From Bacillota bacterium (lineage in GTDB: Bacteria; Bacillota; Clostridia; Peptostreptococcales; Anaerovoracaceae), in assembly GCA_022770665.1 (NCBI GenBank), contig JALEHL010000024.1, forward strand, positions 1 through 49,579: a stretch of 49,579 nt of DNA. Reading direction: 5' to 3'. Shown here one piece after another: positions 16,988 to 25,587 of the stretch (position 1 is its first letter; the number at the start of each line of letters is the position of its first letter). Made by a program: the position numbers and the translations under genes. The notes below the pieces were generated by a model, which had not been told where the DNA came from, ran no database searches, and worked only from the letters and a program-made list of their open reading frames with translations.

Positions 16988-18341
16988 ACATTTGGAAAAA
17001 TCATTTCACATTACAACATTTGGCTGCCAGATGAACGAACATGATTCGGAGACCCTGGTCGGCCTGCTGCTGGAGAAGGGTTATGTGCAGGCAGAAGACA
17101 GAAACAGTGCGAATATCGTCATTTTCAACACATGCAGTGTGCGTGAAAATGCGGACAAGCGATTTTTCGGAACCCTTGGCCAGCTGAAAAAAAGAAAGAT
17201 GGAAGAAGGCGAGAACTTCACCGTCTGCGTCTGCGGATGCATGATGCAGCAGCAGCATGTGGTAGATACCCTGAAAGCGAAATACCCCTGGGTCGATGTG
17301 ATATTCGGAACACATAATCTCCATCAGCTTCCGCAGCTTCTGGACAACCTGTACAAGGAGAAGGAAAAGCAGATTTCGATTCTTCCGGATCGCGAGGAAA
17401 TCGTAGAGGGACTGCCGGCAAAACGTCTTTACCATCATAAGGCGCTGGTCAACATCATGTACGGATGCAATAATTTCTGCACTTACTGCATTGTTCCATA
17501 TACCAGAGGAAGAGAAAAAAGCAGAGCGCCGGAAGAAATTCTCCGGGAGATCCGTAACCTGGCGGACGATGGTGTGCGGGAAGTGATGCTGCTGGGGCAG
17601 AATGTAAATTCCTACCGGGGGAAAAGCGCAGATGGCAGTCTTACGGATTTTTCTGCACTGCTGCACCAGCTGCAGGAAGTGAAAGGTCTGGAACGGATCC
17701 GGTTCATGACGAGCCATCCGAAAGATCTGTCGGATGATCTGATTCAGGCGTTCCGCGACTGCCCGAAACTGGGAAAGTATATTCATCTGCCTGTACAGGC
17801 TGGTTCCAGCCGCGTTTTAGAGAGAATGAACCGCAGATATTCCAGGGAGCAATATCTGAAGCTTGTAGACAAACTTCGCTCTGCAGTGCCCGATATCGCC
17901 ATCAGCACAGACATTATCGTCGGATTCCCCGGTGAGACGGAAGAAGATTTTGAAGAGACACTCAGGTTATGCGAAGAAGTGCGGTACGATTCTGCATTTA
18001 CTTTCCTGTATTCTGTGCGAAAGGGCACACCAGCCGAGCACTATGAGGATCAGATTCCGGAAGAAGTGAAACACGAACGTTTTAATCGCCTGGTAGAAGT
18101 GGTAAACCGCATCTCTGCAGAGAAAAACGCAGCATATCTGGGAAGAACGGAACGGGTTCTGGTGGAAGGACCAGGAAAGAACGGGGACGGGACATTCTGC
18201 GGCAGAACAGAATCCTATAAGCTTGTCAATTTTGCGGGAAGCCCTGAAATGACAGGATGTCTGGCTGACATTAAAATAACCGGATCGAATACGTTCAGTC
18301 TGACAGGAGAAATCGTGGGTCTGGAAACGGGGGAAGAGTAA
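16971..18341 (+). CDS. miaB: tRNA-2-methylthio-N6-dimethylallyladenosine synthase MiaB
   Basis: Radical-SAM methylthiotransferase that modifies A37 of tRNAs reading UNN codons. The N-terminal UPF0004 domain supplies cluster cysteines in FGCQMNEHDSE, NTCSVRENAD and CVCGCM. The radical-SAM motif C-x3-C-x2-C is GCNNFCTYC near residue 166. FMTSHPKDLS and a C-terminal TRAM domain follow. An ATG at 16971 overlaps the hydrolase gene, but the eighth codon, TTG at 16992, is 9 bases after AGGAG and four bases past the upstream stop, so it may be the true start. It is the last gene of the tightly packed run. Confidence 0.95.
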   Translation: MRQENRHLEKSFHITTFGCQMNEHDSETLVGLLLEKGYVQAEDRNSANIVIFNTCSVRENADKRFFGTLGQLKKRKMEEGENFTVCVCGCMMQQQHVVDTLKAKYPWVDVIFGTHNLHQLPQLLDNLYKEKEKQISILPDREEIVEGLPAKRLYHHKALVNIMYGCNNFCTYCIVPYTRGREKSRAPEEILREIRNLADDGVREVMLLGQNVNSYRGKSADGSLTDFSALLHQLQEVKGLERIRFMTSHPKDLSDDLIQAFRDCPKLGKYIHLPVQAGSSRVLERMNRRYSREQYLKLVDKLRSAVPDIAISTDIIVGFPGETEEDFEETLRLCEEVRYDSAFTFLYSVRKGTPAEHYEDQIPEEVKHERFNRLVEVVNRISAEKNAAYLGRTERVLVEGPGKNGDGTFCGRTESYKLVNFAGSPEMTGCLADIKITGSNTFSLTGEIVGLETGEE

Positions 18342-18385
18342 AAATCGGGGGAATACACCGGATGGAATAGGAAAGGAAGTAGAAA

Positions 18386-20188
18386 ATGGATATTTTTTCT
18401 GTCATTACCCTGCTGGGTGGTCTGGCAATGTTTCTCTATGGCATGGAAGTCATGGGAGACGGCCTGAAAAACGCATCGGGTTCTGCACTGAAGTCGGTGC
18501 TGGGAAAGGCGACGCAGAACATTGTATTCGGTGTGATTACCGGTATGCTTGTCACTGCTGTCATTCAAAGTTCAACGGCAACCATTGTGCTTACGGTTGG
18601 TCTGATCAGCGCAGGTATCCTGAATCTGAAACAGGCTACCAGTATCGTTATGGGGGCAAATATCGGTACGACCGTCACGGCACAGATTATCCGTCTGATG
18701 GACATCGATTCCACAGGCAGTCTGATCCTCGAGTTTTTCAAGCCGTCAACCCTGGCCCCTCTGGCGCTGATCGCAGGCATCATCCTGATTCTGTTTGTCA
18801 AGTCGTCGAAAAGCAATACTGTCGGGGAAATCTGCGTCGGGTTTGGAATCCTGTTTTCCGGACTGATGAATATGACCGCAGCAGTTGAACCTCTGTCTGA
18901 ATCACAGGAATTTATGGACATTATGCAGAAGTTTGGAGATCAGCCGGTACTGGCATTGCTGGTTGGTCTGGTTATGACGGTGATCGTGCAGAGCTCTTCC
19001 GCAATGGTTGGTATGATCCAGGCGCTTTCCGTTACCGGAGCCATGACCTTTAATCTGGTCTATCCGATGATTATGGGCATCAACCTTGGCACTTGCGTTA
19101 CGACGGCAATGGTTTGCTCAATCGGCTCTTCGAAAGACGCCAAACGAACCGGGATTGTGCACATTGCCTTTAATGTGATCGGAACGATTGCCTTTATGAT
19201 TGTAATGACGGTGATCAAGGCAGCCGGAGGCTTGCCGGAGCTATGGGGAAGCATTGTAGACAGCGGCGGGATTGCAAATTTCCAGACGCTGTTTAATGTG
19301 CTGACAGCAATCGCACTGATTCCGTTCGCCGGTTTCCTGGTGAAACTTTCTATGGCGATTGTCAAACCGGATTCGCAGGATGAAGAAGATCGTGCAGATC
19401 TGAGAGTTCCGGATGCCAAACTGTATGAGGTACCGGCCATGGCACTGGGAGAATCCAATAAGGCCATTGCCCGTATGGGTGAGGTTGCACTGAAGAATCT
19501 GAAACGCAGCTGCATTCTTCTGATGCGGTTTGAACCTGACAGAATCGATGTCATAAATAAAAATGAAGATAATCTGGATCAGTTTACGGATCAGATGGAC
19601 ACATATCTGGTGAATCTTTCGAAATATGTTGAGACGGACAGCGACAACCAGTATATCAATATCCTGATGCAGGGCAGCACAAATTTTGAAAGAATCGGCG
19701 ACCATGCAGTAAACATCATGGAAGCAGCGCAGACAATCGATCAGGAGAGAATCCAGTTTACCCGGGAAGCGCGGGAAGAACTGAAAGTGGTAAGAGATGC
19801 GGTACTGGAAATCACTGCAATCACTGTCGATGCATTCGGAACCATGTCTTATGATGGCGCGAAACGAATCGAACCGCTGGAAGAAGTGATTGATGACATG
19901 GTGGTAACGCTGAAGGATCGCCATATTAACCGTCTGAAAGCTGGAAACTGCAGTACAACCAGCGGTATGATGTTCATTGATCTCCTGACAAATCTGGAAC
20001 GGATCGCAGACCAGTGCTCCAATATTGCGCTTCTGATCCTCAGCCAGAAAGACAAGTCGATTCTCGGGAATCATCATGGGTATGTCCGCGAGCTTCATAA
20101 AGGCGGTGACGTGACCTATGATGCAGAGCTGATTCGTCAGAAGGAGCACTACCTTCCTTTACTGAACCACGCAGAGCATGAAGAATAG
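18386..20188 (+). CDS. Na/Pi cotransporter family protein with PhoU-like C-terminal domain
   Basis: 600 residues. The N-terminal ~320 form the inverted repeat of Na/Pi cotransporter II-type carriers: QSSTATIVLTVGLI near 60 and QSSSAMVGMIQAL near 200 are the paired QSS motifs. The C-terminal ~200 form a helical PhoU-like domain with ERIGDHAVNIMEAAQ near 435 and LERIADQCSNIALLIL near 535. It likely moves phosphate with sodium, with the PhoU part as regulator. The start follows GGAAAGGAAG. A strong terminator follows. Confidence 0.92.
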   Translation: MDIFSVITLLGGLAMFLYGMEVMGDGLKNASGSALKSVLGKATQNIVFGVITGMLVTAVIQSSTATIVLTVGLISAGILNLKQATSIVMGANIGTTVTAQIIRLMDIDSTGSLILEFFKPSTLAPLALIAGIILILFVKSSKSNTVGEICVGFGILFSGLMNMTAAVEPLSESQEFMDIMQKFGDQPVLALLVGLVMTVIVQSSSAMVGMIQALSVTGAMTFNLVYPMIMGINLGTCVTTAMVCSIGSSKDAKRTGIVHIAFNVIGTIAFMIVMTVIKAAGGLPELWGSIVDSGGIANFQTLFNVLTAIALIPFAGFLVKLSMAIVKPDSQDEEDRADLRVPDAKLYEVPAMALGESNKAIARMGEVALKNLKRSCILLMRFEPDRIDVINKNEDNLDQFTDQMDTYLVNLSKYVETDSDNQYINILMQGSTNFERIGDHAVNIMEAAQTIDQERIQFTREAREELKVVRDAVLEITAITVDAFGTMSYDGAKRIEPLEEVIDDMVVTLKDRHINRLKAGNCSTTSGMMFIDLLTNLERIADQCSNIALLILSQKDKSILGNHHGYVRELHKGGDVTYDAELIRQKEHYLPLLNHAEHEE

Positions 20189-20202
20189 CTGCTGTAATCC
20201 GA

Positions 20203-20256
20203 AAGCGGGCTGTCGCATGAACGGTTATTTTCCGTTGACGCGACAGCCCGCTTTTT
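20203..20256 (+). terminator. Strong rho-independent terminator
   Basis: Perfect 14-bp arms AAGCGGGCTGTCGC / GCGACAGCCCGCTT enclose a second small stem (AACGG/CCGTT) and are followed by TTTTTC. It ends the Na/Pi transporter transcript just before the spoIVA promoter. Confidence 0.9.
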
Positions 20257-20258
20257 CA

Positions 20259-20287
20259 GTCATAATCCCTGCGGCATATCATATATT
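20259..20287 (+). promoter_or_regulatory. Putative sigma-E (mother-cell) promoter of spoIVA
   Basis: GTCATAAT (20259-20266), a 13-base spacer and CATATATT (20280-20287) resemble the sigma-E -35 and -10 elements known from Bacillus. It lies between the terminator and the spoIVA ribosome-binding site, about 32 bases before the ATG. Confidence 0.55.
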
Positions 20288-20318
20288 GGAAACAAAGAGT
20301 GGTTCACGGAGGGATACT

Positions 20319-21794
20319 ATGACAACAACGATTTATCAGGATATCAGCCGTCGGGCAGGCGGCACGATCTACATCGGTGTAGTGGGACCGGTGCGGACAG
20401 GAAAATCATCTCTGATCCGCCGGTTCATGGATGTAATGGTCTTTCCTAATATGACAAACCCGTACGAAAAGACGCGAGTAATGGATGAACTCCCTCAGAG
20501 CGGGGAGGGGAAGACTATTACCACAACAGAACCGAAGTTTATTCCTCCAGAGGCAGTCAGTGTATCGACCCGGAGCGGTGCATCATTTGCTGTCCGGCTG
20601 GTGGATTGCGTCGGTTATCTGATTCCTGGGGTGCTCGGCCATGAAGAAGAGGGAAAGGAACGTCTCGTTGCAACACCATGGTCTGAAGAAAAAATTCCTT
20701 TCCGTCTTGCAGCGGAGATCGGTACAGAGAAGGTGATTACAGAGCATTCTGTTGTGGGAATTCTGGTAACGACAGATGGAACAATCGGTGAGATCCCCAG
20801 AAAAAATTATGTGGAGGCGGAGGAACGGACGGTTCAGCAGCTGAAACAGATCCACAAGCCATTTGTTATTGTATTGAATTCTACCGTGCCGCAGTCATCA
20901 GAAGCTGTCAGACTGTCTTCTGAACTGGAAGAAAAGTATGGTGTTCCGGTCATTCCCGCAAACTGCCAGAAACTCACGGAGGACGGATTTGACCAGATCT
21001 TCCAGCAGCTTGCGCGCCAGTTCCCTGCATGTGAAGTGGACTTTCATCTTCCGGGATTTCTGGATGCGCTTCCAGACAGCCACTGGATTAAAGAATGTAT
21101 CATTGAAAACGTAAAAAACTGGATGGATCAGTTTGAGACCATCGGCGATGCGATGGAGACCTGTTCCATGATTGCAGATGGAAAAATCATGAAGGAGATC
21201 CGGATGCGTCAGGCCGATCTGGCGCAGGGAATCGTGGATCTGGAACCTGTGCTGGACAGCAGTCTGTACTATAAAGTGGTTGAAGAACTGATGGGAGCTC
21301 CGGTAGAGAACGACAGCCAGATGTTTCTGCTTCTGCGGGAATATGCGCAGGCGAAGATGGCATGGGATAATATACGGGGAGCACTGGAACAGGCGGAAAC
21401 TGACGATTACGGAATCGTTGCACCGAGATTGTCAGATATGGTTCTGGAAAAACCGGAAGTTTTCCGGCAGGGAAACAAATATGGCGTCCGCATGACCGCA
21501 AAAGCACCTTGCTATCATATCATCCGGACGACCATTTCCACCGAAGTGTCCCCTGTCGTCGGTTCCCAGAGCCAGTCGGAAGACCTGGCAGGATATCTGA
21601 CGGAGCAGTTCGCAAATCCGGAGGAAGATATCTGGGACACCAATCTTTTTGGTAAATCACTAAAGGAAATGGTAACGGAACAGATGGAAAGCAAAGTCAC
21701 CCATATGCCGCGCCCGCTCCGTGAAAAAGTGCAGCGATCGCTTCAGCGGATCAGTGACGAAGGAAAAGATTATTTTATCTGTATTATACTCTGA
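20319..21794 (+). CDS. spoIVA: Stage IV sporulation protein A (spore coat morphogenetic ATPase)
   Basis: 491 residues, the family length. The N-terminal P-loop is GPVRTGKS (23-30), with LVDCVGYLIPGVLGHEEEG near 95. The C-terminus keeps the hydrophobic end expected for the membrane/SpoVM contact (KDYFICIIL). SpoIVA polymerises on the forespore surface and builds the coat basement layer. The ATG at 20319 was chosen because GGAGGG lies just upstream and the protein then begins MTTTIYQDISRRAGG like its homologues. An in-frame ATG at 20178 would read through the terminator. This is the best evidence that the organism makes endospores. Confidence 0.96.
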   Translation: MTTTIYQDISRRAGGTIYIGVVGPVRTGKSSLIRRFMDVMVFPNMTNPYEKTRVMDELPQSGEGKTITTTEPKFIPPEAVSVSTRSGASFAVRLVDCVGYLIPGVLGHEEEGKERLVATPWSEEKIPFRLAAEIGTEKVITEHSVVGILVTTDGTIGEIPRKNYVEAEERTVQQLKQIHKPFVIVLNSTVPQSSEAVRLSSELEEKYGVPVIPANCQKLTEDGFDQIFQQLARQFPACEVDFHLPGFLDALPDSHWIKECIIENVKNWMDQFETIGDAMETCSMIADGKIMKEIRMRQADLAQGIVDLEPVLDSSLYYKVVEELMGAPVENDSQMFLLLREYAQAKMAWDNIRGALEQAETDDYGIVAPRLSDMVLEKPEVFRQGNKYGVRMTAKAPCYHIIRTTISTEVSPVVGSQSQSEDLAGYLTEQFANPEEDIWDTNLFGKSLKEMVTEQMESKVTHMPRPLREKVQRSLQRISDEGKDYFICIIL

Positions 21795-21837
21795 TATTTC
21801 GTGTATCGGCCGTCGCCGGACTGCATATACTACAGAC

Positions 21838-23238
21838 ATGAAAACGTATTTGCACAACACGCCAGAAGGAGCGGAAAAGGAAAAAAAGAAAGTTACGGCC
21901 GTTTCTGCAGTGACGGCCTTTTTCACGACATTCATGGGCAGCGCACTGAATCTTTCCATTCCAGATATTGGGAAGGAATTCCGTGCGGACACATTTTCTC
22001 TGAGCTGGGTCGTGACGATCTATCTGCTTGCATGTACTGCTCTGGCAGTTCCATTTGGAAAAGTGGCGGACGCCGTGGATCGAAAAAAAATTTTTATTAC
22101 AGGTATTTTCGTTTTCATGGTTTCTTCTGCTGCAGCCGCAGCTTCCCCGGGACTTTCTATGCTCCTGGCGCTTCGTCTGGTACAGGGAACCGGCGCAGCA
22201 ATGATCTTCAGTACCGGCACGGCGATGGTCGCTGCTGTTTCAGAGGCGGACGAGCAGGGTAAACTGCTCGGGTATGTGACAGGTGCGAACTATCTTGGAC
22301 TTTCTGCAGGACCTGCGGCTGGAGGAATGCTGACAGCCGGACCGGGTTGGCGATTCATATTCCTGACTGCGGCTGCCGTTTCTGCAGCAGCCTTTTTCTT
22401 TGCACTGCGAAATCTTCCTCCAGGCAGAAAGCATCAGGACAGGAAAATCCGGTTCCGGCGCAAAATTTATCCGCATGTTTCTGATTTCATTCTGTACATT
22501 TTCGGGATCTCCGGGTTTATGTGGGGGCTTTCTGCACTGCAGAAAACGGCAGCGGGATGGATCAGCCTCACTGCAGGAGCTGGCGCGCTGCTGTTTCTTT
22601 TTTTTCGTAATCCCTGTGAAATCATAAGGAATCCCTCCTTCCTATCGGGGAATGTTTCTGCATTCTGCAATTATGGAGCAAACTTTGCCATGAGCTATCT
22701 GCTGTCTCTATATCTTCAGCTTGTGGCCGGATGCAGCAGCCGGATTTCCGGACTGGTTCTGATCTGTGCTCCGGCAGTACAGGCACTTCTTTCTCCTGTA
22801 ACGGGACATATGTCGGACTGGATCTCTCCTTGGAAACTGGCCGCTTCAGGAACCGCAGTGACCGCCGTTGTGCTGGCTGGATTCGGGTTTCTGCCTTCTG
22901 ACGCATCTCCGGGGACCTGTGCAGCCCTTTTCGCTGCAGCAGGACTTGGCTGCAGCTGCTTTGCTGCACCGAATACACGCCAGGTGCTTTCTTCTGCAGG
23001 CATGAATGCCGGCGGGACGGCATCTGCAGTCCTATCTACGATGCGGTCGGCAGGTCATACTGCTGCGATGGCTGTGAATTCGCTGCTCTCAGGGATTCTG
23101 ACAGGCAACTGCATGCTGGAAGATGCAGATCCGGCTGTGCTGCTTCATTTCCTGCACTCTGCTTTCTTTCTCTTCTCTGCCTTGTGTATATTTGGGTGCA
23201 TATTTGGATTTTTTATGGCAAGAAAGGAAAAAATGTGA
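21838..23238 (+). CDS. MFS transporter, DHA2 (drug efflux) type
   Basis: 466 residues from ATG 21838, mostly hydrophobic, with about fourteen predicted segments. The typical MFS loop motif between helices 2 and 3 is present as FGKVADAVDRKKIF near 75-88. A motif-C-like GANYLGLSAGPAAGG lies near 147-160. Such carriers usually export drugs or lipophilic compounds by proton antiport. There is no good ribosome-binding site before the ATG. An in-frame ATG at 21721 lies deep inside spoIVA and is unlikely. No terminator separates it from spoIVA. Confidence 0.82.
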   Translation: MKTYLHNTPEGAEKEKKKVTAVSAVTAFFTTFMGSALNLSIPDIGKEFRADTFSLSWVVTIYLLACTALAVPFGKVADAVDRKKIFITGIFVFMVSSAAAAASPGLSMLLALRLVQGTGAAMIFSTGTAMVAAVSEADEQGKLLGYVTGANYLGLSAGPAAGGMLTAGPGWRFIFLTAAAVSAAAFFFALRNLPPGRKHQDRKIRFRRKIYPHVSDFILYIFGISGFMWGLSALQKTAAGWISLTAGAGALLFLFFRNPCEIIRNPSFLSGNVSAFCNYGANFAMSYLLSLYLQLVAGCSSRISGLVLICAPAVQALLSPVTGHMSDWISPWKLAASGTAVTAVVLAGFGFLPSDASPGTCAALFAAAGLGCSCFAAPNTRQVLSSAGMNAGGTASAVLSTMRSAGHTAAMAVNSLLSGILTGNCMLEDADPAVLLHFLHSAFFLFSALCIFGCIFGFFMARKEKM

Positions 23239-23289
23239 TAGAATGTATATTATCATTTCATTTTATCCAATGAATTACAGGGAGGCACT

Positions 23290-24702
23290 ATGAGATTTCT
23301 ACTGGCATTATGGTTCGGAAAATTCCTTAATTTTCTGATCAATATTATTGATAAGTCGAGAGGATCCAATTTCTCCGGAGAAAAAGCGCTGCGGATCGAT
23401 CCGCAGATGGTAGCCCATTTTAAAGGAATTGATCCGGAAAAAGTTCTGTTTATCACAGGCACCAACGGAAAGTCCACATCCAATAATCTGATCAATCATA
23501 TTCTGAAGGCAAATGGAAAAACTGTGGTTTCCAATCTGGAAGGAGCAAACCTCCTTGCAGGGGTAGCAACTTCGCTTCTGAAACACTCCAGCCTGACGGG
23601 AAAAGTAACTGCAGATTTCTATATTTTTGAAACGGATGAGCGGTATCTGCCGATTATTTACAGACAGCTGCCGGCAGCATCGATTCTGGTGACAAATCTG
23701 CAGAAAGACCAGGTGCAGAGAAACGGAGATCCGGACTTCATATACCGGAAACTGCAGCCTGTGATGAAACAGAACATCCGGCTGTTCCTGAATAACGAAG
23801 AACCGCGTGCGAAGTCCTTTGCCATGGATCATGACCGGGTGATCACCTATGGCGTGGAGAAGCACTCGGAATCCTTCCGTAAAAAAGAAGGCTACCCGTC
23901 CATGGCCTGCCCGGTGTGTCATCACCGGATTTCATTTGATTATTACAATAATGATGGAGTCGGTCCGTTCCGATGCACAAACTGCGGAAACCAGAGCAGT
24001 CCGCAGGCTGACTATATGGTTCGGGATGTGGATTTTGAGAACCGGACATTCACCGTGGATGGAGAAATCTTCTCGATGCCGTATAATATCCCATATATGC
24101 TGTATAACTATGCGGCGGCTGTCGCAGTGGTAAAGGAACTGGCCGGCATCGGCGCTGCGGATGCGGCGAAGGCGTTTTCCACGTTCCGTAATGTGGGCGG
24201 CCGGTTTGAGATCCTGAAATATAAGGACAAGACCATTAAATATATGCGGATCAAGCAGGAAAATCCGGAAACGCTGCAGACCTGCATCAATATCATGGCA
24301 CGAGATCCGGGCCGGAAGATGGTCTGCCTGGGTCTGTGTCCTCTGGTAGACATGATTCCGCATTATACCAATACGTTCTACGCGTTTGACTGCGATTTTT
24401 CTGAACTGACAGCAGGAGATGTGGAAAAGTATTTCTGCTTTTCCGAGAGGGTCTGCTATGATACGGCAAACCGGCTGATTTATGAGGGGGTTGACCCTTC
24501 GAAGATTACCATCGCTGACACGGAGGATGTGGATACAATTTTTGCAGAAATTGACAAGGCGCAAACGGATAATATCTATATGATCACCTGGCTGCATACG
24601 TACGAACATATGCAGAAGAAGCTACATCTGCAGGATGCAGAACCGGAAGAAAGCTCTGCAGCACGCAGATCGGAGCAGGCAGACAAGGGGGAGGCAGAAT
24701 GA
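23290..24702 (+). CDS. murT: Lipid II isoglutaminyl synthase subunit MurT (Mur ligase family)
   Basis: 470 residues. Mur-ligase ATP-binding motif ITGTNGKSTS lies near 55-64. A MurT-specific four-cysteine zinc ribbon (CPVCHH ... CTNCGNQ) lies near 204-232. The C-terminal domain of this family begins around residue 315. With GatD it amidates the D-Glu of lipid II to isoglutamine at the membrane. GGGAGG precedes the ATG. The stop overlaps the gatD start (ATGA), as expected for subunits of one complex. Confidence 0.92.
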   Translation: MRFLLALWFGKFLNFLINIIDKSRGSNFSGEKALRIDPQMVAHFKGIDPEKVLFITGTNGKSTSNNLINHILKANGKTVVSNLEGANLLAGVATSLLKHSSLTGKVTADFYIFETDERYLPIIYRQLPAASILVTNLQKDQVQRNGDPDFIYRKLQPVMKQNIRLFLNNEEPRAKSFAMDHDRVITYGVEKHSESFRKKEGYPSMACPVCHHRISFDYYNNDGVGPFRCTNCGNQSSPQADYMVRDVDFENRTFTVDGEIFSMPYNIPYMLYNYAAAVAVVKELAGIGAADAAKAFSTFRNVGGRFEILKYKDKTIKYMRIKQENPETLQTCINIMARDPGRKMVCLGLCPLVDMIPHYTNTFYAFDCDFSELTAGDVEKYFCFSERVCYDTANRLIYEGVDPSKITIADTEDVDTIFAEIDKAQTDNIYMITWLHTYEHMQKKLHLQDAEPEESSAARRSEQADKGEAE

Positions 24703-25484
24703 TGGAAGAAAAAAAACTGAAAACGCAACTGAAAGCTGCATGGCTGCTGCCGGATATTCTTTATCTTCACGGTGAGCGGGGAAACATTCTGGCCTTCCAG
24801 AGAGTAGCAGGATTCGCCGGTGCTGAGGTCCGTGTGGACCGGATTGATTTTGAGACAGAAAATTTTGACCCGATGAACTATGATTTCATTTTCTGTCCGC
24901 CGGGAGAGATGGCGGCATTTCCGACGGTTCTGGAATGGATGGAGCCGCTGCGGGACAAGCTGCTGCGTTTCGTAGAAGAAGGCAGAGTCCTTCTGGTTAC
25001 CGGAACGAGTCAGTGCATGTTCGGGAAGACAACGGTGCGGGAAGACGGTTCCCTGCTGGAAGGGCTGGGGCTGATCGACTGCAGTTTCACAGAACGGAAG
25101 ATGGTATATGGTGATGATCTGTATTTTGAAACCGGCTATGGATGTAAAGAGGGCGAAACCATGGAGATTTTCGGGTCGCAGATCCAGATGATGGATGTGG
25201 AGAGCCGTGAAACGCCATTTGGAACCCTGAAATATGGCTTTGGAAATAACGGTGAAGACAGGAATGAAGGAGTCCTGAAAAAAAATTCGATTTTTACCAA
25301 TACTTTGGGCCCGATTTTTGTATTAAACCCTTGGCTTACGAAAAAAATTGTGTTACAATGTTTATGGAATATTGGAGTTGAGATTGAGGAATTTGATTTC
25401 GATGTCTCTCTGGAGAAAAAATCTCTGGAAACGAAGACAATGTTCACGGCCGGTAAGGTCACCAGACTTCACAATTGTAAATAA
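24699..25484 (+). CDS. gatD: GatD-like glutamine amidotransferase subunit, catalytic residues not found
   Basis: 261 residues, coupled to murT. Family features are DILYLHGERGNILAFQ near 20-34, FCPPGEMAAF near 65-74 and YGFGNNGEDRNEG near 179-191. In typical GatD the nucleophile lies in a C-G-G-Y-Q segment; here the segment is VTGTSQCMFG (100-109) with Thr at the expected position and a Cys five residues later. The catalytic His normally in YLHGP is absent: the segment reads NTLGP (201-205). So it may not release ammonia from glutamine in the usual way. It could be a structural partner of MurT, or MurT could use free ammonia. The fold assignment is good; activity is doubtful. Confidence 0.78.
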   Translation: MMEEKKLKTQLKAAWLLPDILYLHGERGNILAFQRVAGFAGAEVRVDRIDFETENFDPMNYDFIFCPPGEMAAFPTVLEWMEPLRDKLLRFVEEGRVLLVTGTSQCMFGKTTVREDGSLLEGLGLIDCSFTERKMVYGDDLYFETGYGCKEGETMEIFGSQIQMMDVESRETPFGTLKYGFGNNGEDRNEGVLKKNSIFTNTLGPIFVLNPWLTKKIVLQCLWNIGVEIEEFDFDVSLEKKSLETKTMFTAGKVTRLHNCK

Positions 25485-25495
25485 TTCTGAAAAAT

Positions 25496-25527
25496 GAACC
25501 GTCTGAGGGAGGCGGTTCTTTTTTTTC
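25496..25527 (+). terminator. Rho-independent terminator after murT-gatD
   Basis: Arms GAACCGTC / GGCGGTTC (one G-U pair) with a short loop, followed by eight or more T. Confidence 0.85.
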
Positions 25528-25587
25528 GCACATTGATATTTTCTCGCATTTTCTGACCGAGGTACTGCCGGTTAAACCGATCACCGA

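Noticed and set aside
20178..20318. N-terminal extension of spoIVA
   Set aside because: The extension covers the terminator and promoter; ATG 20319 has a ribosome-binding site and matches the family N-terminus.
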